DNA of 64,000 nt, from the NCBI GenBank assembly GCA_023055425.1, contig JALGPY010000013.1, forward strand, positions 15,103,735-15,167,734, in the 5' to 3' direction. The notes under the pieces were generated by a model that was not told where the DNA came from, searched no databases, and saw only the letters and a list, made by a program, of their open reading frames with translations. This DNA comes from Linanthus parryae (Eukaryota > Streptophyta > Magnoliopsida > Ericales > Polemoniaceae). The translations under genes and the position numbers were made by a program. Positions 1 to 11,540 of this stretch are shown here, piece by piece (positions within the stretch are counted from its first letter, which is position 1; the number at the start of each line of letters is the position of its first letter).

Positions 1-2122
1 GATAGTGGTAACCCCCTCCTACTCACATGGCAGAAACAGTAAAAAACAACTATTCCCCATAGTTTCTCAATAAGACATATAGCACCTCCTTTATTTACAC
101 TATAACAAGTTTAGGGAAAAGACACTCTAACCCCCCTTAACATGAACATCCAATTCATTAATCTAAACATGGATTCGAGCAAGCAATACTTGATTTTGAT
201 TGTTTAAATGAAATCACGACGAGATTTAGAGAATACCTAGGCCAACAATGGCCGAAATCGGTCAAGAAACGAGTTGTTTCAGGTTGACCGTCGAAGTGAC
301 CGACGGCGATTTTTCAATTCAGGCAACAGAGGCCTTTCGGGTTCTGTTTGAGCCTTCTACTAAGCTCCTTGGACTCCTAGGAGTCGACCGCTAGCAACGA
401 TAGGTCATGGGTGATGCGTGGTGGAGCTTGGCCAAAGCTTGGCCGGCGTTAATGGCGGGTTGGCGGTGGAAAAAATCTCCTGATGAGGAGAGTTCAATTT
501 GAAGAAGATGATATGAGAAACAATTGGGTGTGGCGGGTGTACTTACCACTAGAGTGATTGGGTGTAACATACACACCAAATATCGCGGTGGTTGCACACG
601 CGTTAGTAACCAAAATAAATATAATATTCACGTTTCAAATTACGATTATTAACTTAACGTGTTCTAACTTTTACTACGTTATGAAAATATGATGAATTAC
701 CCAAATATTATTTTCGCTAATAATAAATTAAAGAATGTGTATATATTTATTATAAGCATGACATATTATAATATAAATTTTAACCCATAAAATGTGTAGA
801 TTTATACAAAAATTGTTACTAGAATAATTCAATAATAATCTACTCAAATAGCAAAACGCGACAGTTTACCGGATGTTATTTCATCACGAGTTAACTTAGT
901 TTTCGAAACTCTCAAGCGAGTTTCTTAACGGATAATTTTTTTTTAAATTCTGAAAATTTCTCAAATCACTTCTCGGATCTTAAAATTGAATTATCTCGTC
1001 TCCAATTACCAAAAAACCAGAACCGCAGTTTTCATAGTCATCAAGAAATGCTGAGTGAGATACACCTTAGCGTGTAAAACAAGAAGATGAGATAGTTGCG
1101 GATTCACGAGTTAAGTAAAACAGTAACAGAGTACGAGTAAAACATTATCAGAGTTTGCAACAGAGATAATCATTTATGAACGTTCCAGGAACAAATCAGT
1201 TTATCGAAATTCTGTTCCATTGCACATTTCCAAATAGAGAAGAAAAGTTGTCCAGTTATTATCTCTTCTCGCTGTACCAGGGTAGACCAGTGACCACGGA
1301 AGAAATACTAGACCTTTAGTGTTGCAACACCCTCCTAAGAGCATCAATCTTAGGAGTGTTATCTAGATGCTGGACCCTAGCCAATAATTCGTAGAGCCGG
1401 GGCACGCGAAGTCCCGCATTTTAGGGAATAAACCCAAGGTATCTAAACTTTAGGGGCAGACGGAGTCCCGCATTTTAGGGATCTGAGCCCAGGGGATCGA
1501 AACCCAATAGAAGTAACAAAACTTGTTCCGGTACAAGCGAATCTTTCCACTTTGCATTATGAACGGATTATTATTGAGTGACAGTTTCAAAGAATCATTT
1601 CGAAATGTAACCAACCTCAAATAAAGCATGTGAAGCACAAAACACATTTTGAGAAAAGTATTAAAATCATATAATGATACGAATGAAGCTAGGCTAGCTA
1701 GGCTAAGCATATAACTCACCTCGATTCCGTAGCGTCAGATCATCTTAATTGTAGTCACTGCTTACGGGTTCGTCACCTACAAATCAGAGCTTCTAAATCG
1801 TCACAATTCTGTATATAGCTCTACGAGTCTTATTAAGAATCCTATTTTATAATCTTAGCTTATTCCGAACTCGCGTATTAATTTATTAACATTTCGTTAT
1901 TCAGAAGATCATCTTAATTGTAGTCACTGCTTACGGGTTCGTCACCTACAAATCAGAGCTTCTAAATCGTCACAATTCTGTATATAGCTCTACGAGTCTT
2001 ATTAAGAATCCTATTTTATAATCTTAGCTTATTCCGAACTCGCGTATTAATTTATTAACATTTCGTTATTCAGAAGTAACACCGTTATGACTATAGGTTT
2101 GTAAATTGTAGGAGACGGATAC
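1..2122 (-). mobile_element. Tekay/Del-like LTR remnants
   Basis: This AT-rich stretch is made of pieces of a long gypsy LTR in minus orientation. Positions 1 to about 600 match, reverse-complemented, 36174 back to about 35285. Positions about 1000 to 1905 match about 37570 back to 36700. The two pieces are not in normal LTR order, so there is a junction near 900-1000, and 600-1000 is diverged AT-rich sequence. The last 46 bases (2077-2122) read in the opposite, plus orientation and continue at 26737 on the far side of the copia insertion. No intact coding sequence is present; the open frames here are shared only because the LTRs are homologous. Confidence 0.7.
1737..2076. repeat. 169-bp perfect tandem duplication
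   Basis: The 169 bases at 1737-1905 are repeated from 1906 with no difference visible to me, ending near 2076. The unit begins agatcatcttaattgtag and ends at ttattcagaag. It is part of the Tekay-like LTR; the other LTR copies in the window carry it once. Perfect identity suggests a recent duplication, or an assembly artefact. Confidence 0.85.
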
Positions 2123-3546
2123 TGTAGGGTTTTGATTCATGGATGCGCAACGGAAACAATAATTAATCATGCAAAACCCTCCAAGGATCACAAGTCAAGA
2201 GACATAACGATGGTAAAGGAAGAAATCAATAACACACCTTAGGGTTCTCCTTTGATGACTTCAAACGCGAATTATGTCACGTTCTCTATAGTTGATCCAC
2301 GCCTAGAGTTGATTTCTAGATCTCCCACTCCTTGGTGCTAGCCCGGAAAGAGGAAGAGGAAGAAGAATCATGCAAAACGAGACGAACCAAAGGAGGTTCG
2401 GCCTCCTTTGGGGCCGACGGGGACGGGCGGCGGGCTAGGGAGGCGGCGGCTCCTCTAGCTTGCTTGCTCTCTCTCCTTTTCTTCTCTCCCACTCAAGTTA
2501 TGATCAATTATGAGCATAAGTGTGGGAAGGAAGGAAGGAAGGTCCTTTATATAGTCCAACAACTCCTTGCCAACTACCTAAAGGACTTATTCTAGTCCTA
2601 CTAGAATTCAATTTAGTCCCTTCCTTGCAAATTAGTCCCTACTAAGTTTGCAAGGTTTTGCAAAGTGATCCTTCTAATTAATTAATCCAATTAATTAATT
2701 CCCAAATCTAGTTCAACTCTATATAGCGTGTGACCCCATAGGTTCTATCTAGTTGGTAGCAACAATTTGCTAATATGGAGCGGTTTCTAGCAAAACATCC
2801 ATTTTAGCCAACTAATAGAATAGTCATCTTGACAACCTTTGTACAAGTAATTGTCTCATCCCTTTGTCTCTATATCCGGATTGGATACGAGACATACAAG
2901 TCACACTTGTATATCCAATCCACAGTTTCTCGATCCATGGGAATAGCCTTATTCGTGCAAATAACATCAATATCCCATATTGATTTATTTGATTCTTGCG
3001 AGACATTCTATAAGCACTATCCCTCGAGTGGCCTAGGATATTTTCTCCCGTTATGTGGGAGGGACAAATTCTATCTACGTCCACTATGATCTCTAAGCTT
3101 ACTTCTTATTGTATCCAGTACACGCCTTTATAACTACCCAGTTACGGTGTAGCGTTTAACGCTACAAAAATCACAATAATCCACAACTAAAATATCTAGT
3201 GACTTCAAGTCTAAGGATGACAATACCATTGAAACGCGAGAAGCGCTTGTGACTCAATATAACGTGTATGTAGCCTTCTCGGAGATGGGTCAATCCAGTG
3301 CGTCATTACCCTTAATGCACAACTATGTGTTGTATCGTGATATCTCCATATCAATCCAACCCCATACTAGTCTATAGATGATTGTCTCATTAATAATTAT
3401 ACTGAACTAGGGATATTTAAGATAAACAACACAATTGTAAATTTAAGGACTTCATTATATTAAATATCCAATAAATAATAAATGAATTTCTAGCCACAAT
3501 TAAATTCATACTAAACTAGATTGCCTCAAGGGCATCTATTCCAACA
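2123..3546 (-). repeat. 3' LTR of copia element C
   Basis: Ends with the canonical TG...CA on the minus strand (plus strand tgtaggg at 2123 and ccaaca at 3546). It is followed on the coding side by a short purine tract (minus strand gggagac at 3547-3553). It pairs with the LTR at 25317-26736 and is homologous to the LTRs at 40312, 47392 and 61247. Confidence 0.93.
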
Positions 3547-3560
3547 GTCTCCCAATTGAA

Positions 3561-4746
3561 CTAGAGCCAATCTGGCGCATCTCGTATGCCCATACTCCTA
3601 GTGTGCCCTTCATGCTTCCACTGCGTGAGCGGCTTTGTAAGAGGGTCTGACAGATTCTCATCTGTAGGAATCTTGCATATCCGAACGTCTCCTCTATCGA
3701 TAATATCTCGAATCAGATGAAACATCCTGAGCACGTGCTTGGATTTGTGGTGCGACCTGGGTTCCTTTGATTGCGCGATCGCCCCAGTGTTGTCACTGTA
3801 CAACTCAACTGGATCCGCAATGCAAGGAAGCACACCAAGTTCATAAACAAACTTTCTGATCCAAACAGCTTCTTTTGCTGCGCCATTTGCAGCATGTACT
3901 CAGCCTTTGTTGTAGAACCAACCATCGTCTCTTGCTTGGAACTCTTCCAGCTCACCGCTGCTCCATTCAGGCAAAACACATATCCCGACTGTGATCTAAA
4001 GTCATCTCTGTCGGTTTGGAAGCTTGCATCAGTGTAACCCCTTACACGCAATTCTTCCTCACCGCCAAATATCAAGAAATAATCCTTAGTTCTTCTCAAG
4101 TACTTTAGGATGTTCTTGACTGTAATCCAGTGACTCTCACCTGGATTGGATTGGTATCTGCTTTTCATACTCAAGGCATATGACACATCTGGTCTAGTAC
4201 ATAACATGACGTACATGATAGATCCTATGGCCGAGGCATAGGGAATTCTACTCATGCGTTCCTTCTCAATCTCATTGGAAGGACAACCACTCTTCGAAAG
4301 AGTGATTCCATGTGTCATGGGCAAGAATCCCTTCTTGGAATCTTGCATGTTGAACCGTTTCCACACCTTGTCAATATATGTACTTTGACTTAGGCCTAGA
4401 AGTCTCTTAGATCTATCTCTATAGATCTTTATACCGAGTATATAGGCTGCTTCCCCTAAGTCCTTCATTGAGAAACACTTCCCTAGCCAATCTTCAACAG
4501 ATTGCAGCATGGGAATGTCGTTTCCAATGAGTAGTATGTCATCCACATACAAGACCAGAAAAGCTACAAAGCTCCCACTAACCTTCTTGTAGACACAAGA
4601 ATCATCTTCGTTTCTGATGAAGCCAAACTCCTTGACTACTTCATCAAAACGTCGATTCCAACTCCTAGAAGCTTGCTTCAATCCATAAATGGATCGTTGC
4701 AGCTTACGGACTTTGTTGGCTTGCTTTGGATCCTCAAAACCCTATG
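3561..4746 (-). pseudogene. copia C pol, RT/RNase H part (3' fragment)
   Basis: C-terminal part of the copia polyprotein: the RT palm with LYVDDILL (normal Y-x-D-D) and RNase H with GYTDASFQ and an SDNTGAIAQ block, ending in APDWL and a TAG stop at 3561-3563. Compared with the intact copy at 44180-47377, one base is missing near 3894, so the RNase H end is split into two overlapping frames (3713-4681 and 3561-3833). The fragment stops at 4746, where the Tat element enters; the N-terminal part continues at 20894. It cannot produce a working RNase H. Confidence 0.9.
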
Positions 4747-4751
4747 GCTGT

Positions 4752-5377
4752 TGTGCACAAGAGATTCCGGCAGGGAGGCCTCTGTGTACACCGTGCGTAG
4801 TGGATCAGGGATCGCACAGGAAGAATAGGGGTGTGTGTAGGGAGAGAGCAAGTCAGTAGCAATGTCTGAGAGAGAGACAGAGGTTTGGCAGAGCTTCCGC
4901 GTATGGCAGTGTGTCCTCCTTTGTATGGAAAGGTTAACGATGTATATATACTGGAGAACGTGACCGTTGTAGTGTGGTTAATGCGCCCATTAATGGCGGC
5001 TTAATTAGCTTAACCATAACGGCACGTTCGTCCGAGTATATAGGAACCGTTAGAGCACGTGGTGCGCGAGTACCGGAACCGTTACGAGGTTGACCGGGTT
5101 TGACCGGATTGACCGGGTCTAGGGAGCTCGTGCCATAGATCTCTCAAAACAGTTACTAAAGGTCGCGCGCGGGCTTGGCTCGCACGCGACAGGGCTTACT
5201 CTAGCCTCCAAACCACAAAGTCCCTACAAGTCCCGTGCAGTGGTATGCGAGGGCTCTGTCTCGCAGCCCCCACATGGATCAGCTCGGCTGGTGATCCTGT
5301 GTGTGTGGAGCACAATATGGTGTGCTGGATGGTTGCCACGTGGCTAAGATCTGCCATGTCAGAAAGCAGTATCTACA
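4752..5377 (-). repeat. 3' LTR of Tat element
   Basis: 626 bp, TG...CA on the minus strand. Compared with 20268-20893 I see a single mismatch (c versus a, in the context aggtcg-c/a-gcgcgg, about 5166). A polypurine tract (minus strand gaaagggggctaa, about 5378-5391) abuts it. Confidence 0.96.
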
Positions 5378-6055
5378 TTAGCCCCCTTTCTGCGCGTGAA
5401 GGCTCATAGCTGTATAGGCTTCCATGCGCGGAAACCAACATGCGCGTCGTCGCCACGCACCAATTCAAATACGGGTAAGTTCAGCCCCCGTGCGTGTCAT
5501 TATGACCTAAAACCCCTAGAGTCGTGCCGTCTGACCTTTAGGGTTTTTAGGCGTGACGTCAGCCCGTCCTGTGATTGCGCGATACAACGGTGACAGTTGC
5601 GATTCGACTACTGAAGGGACGCAACCCTTCATTCTTTTGGATAAATACCTTGTATCCCATTATTGCAAAGCATCACTTCTTTCTCTCAAAGTGAATGGTA
5701 CCCGGAGATCTTCGAGAGCAGATCCAGATAATCAATCACCAGTTCAGAACTGCAAATCGTATTCTCCAATTGTGTATATCCAAGCAAGCTTCAAGGAAAC
5801 AAGGTTGGCCTCGTTTACTTTTGATTTGAAATACCAGTGTTTGCCTTGAACTGCGTCGAATCTGTAAGCCCATGAAATTTGTGAAGAGGCTTTGATCTTT
5901 GAACCCGCTTCGTTTTAATCTTTAAAATATCAACTCCCCAATTTCTGAAATCGGTACCGACACTGTTTGCTACCCTTTGCATAGATCTCGAATTCCAAAA
6001 TTCAAACTGAAGTGTGGTATTTCTCCCCCCCCTTTTTTTTTGCCCTTTCGCAGGA
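5378..6055 (+). promoter_or_regulatory. Promoter/5' UTR region of antisense gene
   Basis: This gene-free interval lies between the 3' LTR and the antisense gene. It has promoter-like features on the plus strand: a telo-box (ttagggttt, 5538-5546), a perfect bZIP/CRE-type palindrome tgacgtca (5554-5561) and a TATA-like ataaata near 5641-5648. A start site would be expected near 5670-5680. A long pyrimidine run followed by ttcgcag ends at 6053, just before the start codon, and looks like a splice acceptor. A possible donor is ctgtaagc near 5861, giving a roughly 193-bp leader intron. The motifs are seen; the promoter and intron roles are inferred. Confidence 0.5.
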
Positions 6056-9000
6056 ATGGCCAAGACAAGAGTAACCAGACCCGTCAAGGAAGATGAAGAG
6101 ATACCGGAGCTTCCGCAGGCTCTGTGGCGAAAAGCCCCCTTTCTGGGTGGGAAGGATTTTTATCACGCGAGGGTGAAGGCGAAGAGGATGCCTGATCCTG
6201 TTCCAGTTGAGCGGTTGTTGACACTGAATCGCCCAGTTAACTCAGCCTTGCTCGAGTTGATTGGTTCCGAGGATGTGGTTCGATTGGGAATCGAGAATGG
6301 GCACTTCCCATATGCTGCGATTTCTACTCAGGCGTTTGTCCAGAAATTGGACTATATGGATGAGTGGATCGACCACGTGTTGGATAATTACGCCGAAACT
6401 CTCGATGAAGCCGGCATTTTCTTCGCTGTCCGTGCTATGAAGGGTGCTGCCGTGAAGTTGGATCAGTCCATGCTTCTAGACCTTCTGTCCCGTTATTCGC
6501 CCGCGACTCACACGTTTCATTTTGCTGAGTTCGAGGCTGCCCCCACGCTCGAGGACGTTCAAATGCTGTATGAGCTTTCCCCCATGGGCGAGGTGGACCC
6601 CTTGGGTCACTTGAGGACATCTGCTGAAATGGCCTTGTATGCGCAGATGGAGGAGTGCCTAGCAGAGGTAAAGAAAATCTCCACTCGGTGGACCACTACA
6701 AAGCCTCTTCCGAACTGGCAGCTAGTGGATACGTCTGCGAAGAATACCTGGAACAAGTGGTTGCAGTACTTCTTCCGAGACTATGCGAACAGCAGCATCA
6801 CTAAGAAGCTTTTGAGCGAGAACCCGGAGGCCGAGAATTATGTAGAGGGCAAGGGTTATCATTTGACCCTTTGTGCCTTTCTCTGTGCTTGGCTGTCGAG
6901 GTATCTGATTGATGGTCATCCCCATGACGGGGTCTTCTACCATGTGCTGCCACTTGCCGTGAGGCTCGCTCTTGGCCAGAAAGTCGCACTCGGACCCTTG
7001 GTCTTGGGTACGCTATATTATAGGCTTGATCAGCTGGTTCTGGCGATGAGGGAATCGCGTGGCCGCCTCGATGTTCTGACCTTTGTCAATATCAGCTTTT
7101 TGACAATGTGGGTTTTCGAGCGCTGGCCGTCTTATGCTCCAACTCCCCTCCCACTTGAGAAGTGGTGTCCCCCAGGCGAGACGGAAGCGCGCAACAGCGG
7201 AAGGGCTGCGAGATGGTTTGGAGAAAGCAACACCAAGTGTACTTGGAGCTTGATATGCGACAAACGAAAGGAGTTTACTGCCAGGCCCTATGCCACACGT
7301 GTTGAGAATGTGCGGTGGTTTCCAAAGCTATACCCTTCCAAAGGTATGGTCTTGTCAGAAGACCTTCTCTTTGAAAAGGGGCCGCATTTCCACGAACGCT
7401 ATCGTGAATTCTTTTGTTGGTGTCTGCGAGGTTCTCTTCCTGCCCTTGCAGAGCATATTCGTGAGCTCGCGCCACGGTATGAAAGACTTACAGTGGATGT
7501 TGACCCTACTCGGGTCTCTCCTCAGTTTGGTTTTGATGCGGTGGCCCCATCGATCTGGCCCCAGTCTATTATCAGAGGGTGCTACAAGCGTTTGCTGACA
7601 AAGGAATGCAAGACGGTCCTTATGAGCAATCTTCCCTTCGAGCAGCCTGCGGGAACTCGCAAGGGTGGTTGTTCCCAGAACTGGATCGCATACTGGATTG
7701 CCCAGCAAACGAGGATGGAGACGGAGGCGGCGGCACAGCCAGGAAAGGCCCCCTTGATCAAGAGAAACTCTTTTCCGTTTCGCCCCAATTGCAGTTTGAG
7801 CGAGTCTGAGTATGGTTGCTACTCGCTGTGGGACCGCGAGAACCATTTGTGCCCCGATTTCATTCTGAAGGAGCAAGTCGACGCAATCAAGAAGGGTGAC
7901 ACGCAGGTCATCAAATATAGCAAGGCGTTTGCTGAGGTAAGCAATTTCCTTGTGTGCTTTAAGCTTTTTGATTTTCTTGGACTGATGCTTTTCGTTCTGT
8001 GTTGTTCAGTGTCATGTGCGGAGGTTCGCAGCTGGTGATCGCTCTAAATCGCTGGTGGATACCATTGTCGCCACCAGAAGGAAGGGGGAGTCGTACCGGC
8101 TAGCATGGAGGATGGATGCCGAGGTCGAAACAAAGGTTCGCGCAGTCATGAATACTTTTGCTGACTCGCTGATAGACAACCCTCCGGCTCCGTCTCCTCC
8201 TAGAGATGACCCGTCCCCTCCAGCGACTGTGGCGCTGAGAGTGAAAAGACCTAGGCAAAAGGGAATTACGATTTCTTCCCCTAAGAGTGCTCCAGCTTCG
8301 CCCCCAGTGAGGTCCCTTTCCATCAAAGACAAAGGCAAGGGTCGTATGCCCAGCAAAGTGCGAAAAGATCTCGCAGTTGAGACTTTCGTTCCATTCAACC
8401 AAGAGGAAGAGGAAGAGAGGCAGGAGCCCCAAGCAAGTGATGAAGAAGAAGAAGGAACAGTTGTAATGCGCGAGGAAGAGTCAGGAGGTACTTCCATCGC
8501 ATTTCCTTGTCCTTTATCATGATTTCTATGCAGTTCTTTTCTTTGAACCAATTACGTATTCGCAGATGATGATGAAGCCGTTGGTGGCCTTGTGGCCAAG
8601 AGGCAAAAGAGAGATGCTCATTCTGGCATTTCAGATGATCCTATAAGCGAGGATGTTCTTGCTGAATCCCGGAAGACAGCCGCGGAGGCTGCTGAAAGAA
8701 GAAGGCAGCGAGAGGAAGAGGAGCTCGAGCGCGTGAAACAGCGGAGCCTCGAAGAGCAGCATGTTGACGACTTAGTACGTCCAGTTGGCGAGGAAGACGA
8801 GCTTCCCGAAGAAGTGGCTCCTCATGTGGAGGAGGAAGATGCGGTTCCCGGAGAGGATGCAGCAGAGCTAGAGCAAGTCCAAGCGGACTTCGCAGAGATC
8901 GCAGGTGGCGATAAAGGTGAGATCTTCAATCTCGCAGTTACTTATAGAGATGTAATTGTGGGTGCGTTAAAGCACGGTGTGTCAAAGCCTGACATTCGCC

Positions 9001-10341
9001 GTTGGTTGGTAAGCAAATGCGGAGAACCTTCAGGTAGTTATTTTGAGTGATATGCGCATACTAGGCTGTAGCCACTTGAGGCAAAATCATGACTGGTTTA
9101 CTCGCATCCCAGGTCACGCTTCTCTTAAAGATTTGCTTAGTGAGGATACACTGATAGGGCACGGTTCCACGTCCCTAGTGTACGATGAGGATACCTCAAT
9201 CCCACCTTCGCGTGGAGGTGCTTATTCTTAGCTTTAGTAAAGATAGCGAAATAACTTATAACACAAGTTACCTCACATCATCGCATTTGGTATCGCAGGT
9301 CATGCTGAGGAACCTGAGCTGGAGCAGAGAAGTCAGCCTTCTGCATCCCATGTTCCAATTTCGAGCTCCCATACCGAGAAGCCCGTCGCAGCTGCTGGAC
9401 ACGCAAGTGAGCATCTCGAGGATGTCATTGAACTCTCCGATGATGTCGAAGCTGATGCTGCGCCGATGGACGAAGGTGTCCGTACCGGTGGTGAGGAAGA
9501 AAGAACAAGTAATGCCAATGTTTTCGCATCTGGTAGTGTCCTCCGCCCAGCAACTTCGACTGTCCCTTCGCCTCCGGCGATGACTGAGCCAGAAGCACCT
9601 ATTCCTGCGTGGAGCATTTGGGGCTCGCAGGTTGGGAACGTAGTCGCAGCTGGTGCGGCCTACACTCTTCCTCCTGACTATGAGAGGTTGGAGCTCGCTG
9701 CTGATAGGAGAGCCATGGAGCGAGGGCAGTCTTCGAACAACCCAGTGGCTCGCATCCCTTCTCTTCATGAAATTCTGGAGGGCACTGGTAAGTAAAGATT
9801 TACCGTTCGCACGTCGCATTATTTGCTTGCGAGTTCTGACATTATAACCATTTTTGACGTCTCAGGTTTGAAGCAAACCGATGTAGACTGGGTGGTTCGA
9901 ATGCGTCTCAGGTACCCCCGATCGTTTGTGAGATCTCTGGAGATCGGACCTTTTGACAGAAGGCTGTTCCTTACTGAAGCCATCTGGATACTGGAGCAGC
10001 TGTGTGCGGCTACACCTGCGACCATTTCGGCCCAGAGTGCTGAATTGCTGTGTGGCATGTGCCAAAATCTCCTGTTCAAAGTCCAAGGCAGACTTGGTTT
10101 CAAATTCCTCAAGGACAGAGTTACGCTGATTCGCGCAGCTGTAACTTTGAATCTCGGGCACCAGAATCTCGCAGCTGAGATGCAGAAGGTGGAGCAGCAA
10201 AAGCAAAAAGTTGATGAAGCTTTGCAGCTGTATCACGAAATGAATGCCAAGTGCGAGCAACTGAAGCAAGAAGTGAAACAAGTGGAGAAGCTGAGCGAGC
10301 AGTTCGGGCCCCAAGACTCCTTAATCAAGAATTTGTTTTGA
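6056..10341 (+). CDS. Plant mobile domain (PMD) protein, antisense cargo gene
   Basis: Five inferred exons: 6056-7936, 8010-8487, 8566-8916, 9299-9787 and 9866-10341. Every intron is GT-AG, the phases (0,1,1,1) agree, and the joined frame is 1,224 codons plus TGA. The chosen start is ATG 6056, just after a pyrimidine tract and ttcgcag; a longer frame upstream lacks an ATG. Exon 1 (residues 1-627) carries plant-mobile-domain hallmarks: THTFHF then PTLEDVQMLYELSPMGE (about 151-179) and AFLCAWLSRYLI (about 274-285). Exons 2-4 are acidic, proline- and lysine-rich, probably disordered. Exon 5 ends in a heptad-like coiled coil (AEMQKVEQQKQKVDEALQ and onward). PMD proteins occur in host genes and in transposons; biochemical function is unknown. 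It lies tail-to-tail with the element's pol. Antisense extra ORFs between pol and 3' LTR are known in Tat elements. Intact phases suggest a functional gene. Confidence 0.8.
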
Positions 10342-11540
10342 CTTTTCGAATTTTGAAAAGAAAACAGGAAAATGGCTGAGGCATTAATGTAATGTTTTGA
10401 AACATTAATGTAATGTTGCTAGGGTTTCTCCCCCCTTTTTTTTTTAACAACAAACAATGAGTTTGCCCGTTTTGCCCTTTTCGGGATTTGATTGGACATT
10501 TCTGTGCATATCCAATTATGACATCAGCAATTGATTCTTTGCTTGATTTTCGCGCTAATTTTTCGGCAGTTAAGCACGCTTCCGTTGGGAAGTCCATCCG
10601 AATCATGACTATCCGTCATTTATTAGGATACGCAACTGAATCGTCGTAGCCTTTAGTAGAGTAATTGATTGTTACCGCTTTTCAAGGCGTAAGTGATTGA
10701 ACTTACCCTCTTTTTGAATTTGCTGACTCATCTTAAGCAACCGAAGAGTCTCCATAGGGTCTATATAAACCCCGTCTTTGCCATTTGGGTTCTTCATCCC
10801 AAACATGTGCTTTGCCGTGAGTCCTTACGACTGCTGGCTTCAACGCTTGTTTTTCGTTGATTCATGGCAACTTCAAGTTTTGAATCCTGAGTTTGCGCTT
10901 TGTGCTATAGAAATAGTTTCCAAGATCCACTTTATGAGGCTTATTGCTGTTTATAACCATCATAAAGAGGATGCAGATAATACCTCATGTGTGCTCGAAG
11001 AAATTTCTTCGTGTATTATGTGTGCAGGTCATGTTTCCGGCCGCCTCGTGGCGAGGTGCAGCGCCGAAGTGACCGTGCTACCGTCTCGTAATGAACGGCG
11101 TGATTCTCCTCCAGCATCCCTGGAGAAGAATCCGTCGCCCTCACATTTGTGAGGTTGGGGTGCTCGTCAATGCCCTTGTCCAACATGACAAGGAATCCAT
11201 CACCAGAGGAATGACTGCTTCGCCTGTTTTGCAGAGTAGCATCTGTCGACACAGGAAGCTCCTCCGGCGCCTATCTTGATCAGACAGAGGCTTTTGTCAT
11301 TCCTTGGGGTCTTGAGCGTATCGCACCCCTGACCTTGCTGCTAGGGATGTGGCGAATGACGAGTTGATCTCTTCGCGGCAGCATCCCTTTTGCTATAGAT
11401 CTTTGGCCGCAGATCTGCGTACTGTGCTGCCGGTGTCAGGACCGGTGGATTCTCTCTTTTCTTAGCCGAGAGTTCCCTTGGTGCATCTCTGGCTTACCAG
11501 CCATTTTTCGAATGTATTGTAAGCCATGTTGGCTGTGTAG
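10342..11540. other. Spacer with hairpins, 3' end of antisense gene
   Basis: Right after the antisense stop is a hairpin cttttc...gaaaag (10342-10360), then two direct copies of cattaatgtaatg (about 10382-10417) with UGUA-type motifs that could serve 3' end formation. A plus-strand TATA-like ctatataaac occurs at 10761-10770. A 115-codon open frame of unknown nature runs from ATG 10805 to 11152, but its composition is not convincingly coding. Between 11044 and 11193 there are four consecutive tight inverted repeats, reported separately. No recognisable protein was found in either direction. Confidence 0.55.
11044..11193. other. Cluster of four tight stem-loops
   Basis: Perfect stems: cctcg/cgagg (11044-11056, loop 3), ctccag/ctggag (11109-11125, loop 5), cctcac/gtgagg (11139-11154, loop 4) and ccttgtc/gacaagg (11174-11193, loop 6). 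Another, ccggt/accgg, is at 11430-11445. They would form on either strand; a structured RNA is possible but unproven. Confidence 0.6.

Noticed and set aside
1450..1719. 89-codon frame conserved at 36868-37137
   Set aside because: Lies inside homologous LTR DNA in both places; no domain, and the conservation is that of the LTR.
2829..3089. 86-codon frames on both strands, repeated at 26014, 40706 and 47785
   Set aside because: Inside copia LTRs; recurrence is due to LTR homology.
5396..5849. Two short plus-strand frames upstream of the PMD gene
   Set aside because: Overlap the promoter-like region and lack ATG context or domain; probably leader or promoter DNA.
7355..7876. 173-codon minus-strand frame within PMD exon 1
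   Set aside because: Shadow of the coding exon in another frame.
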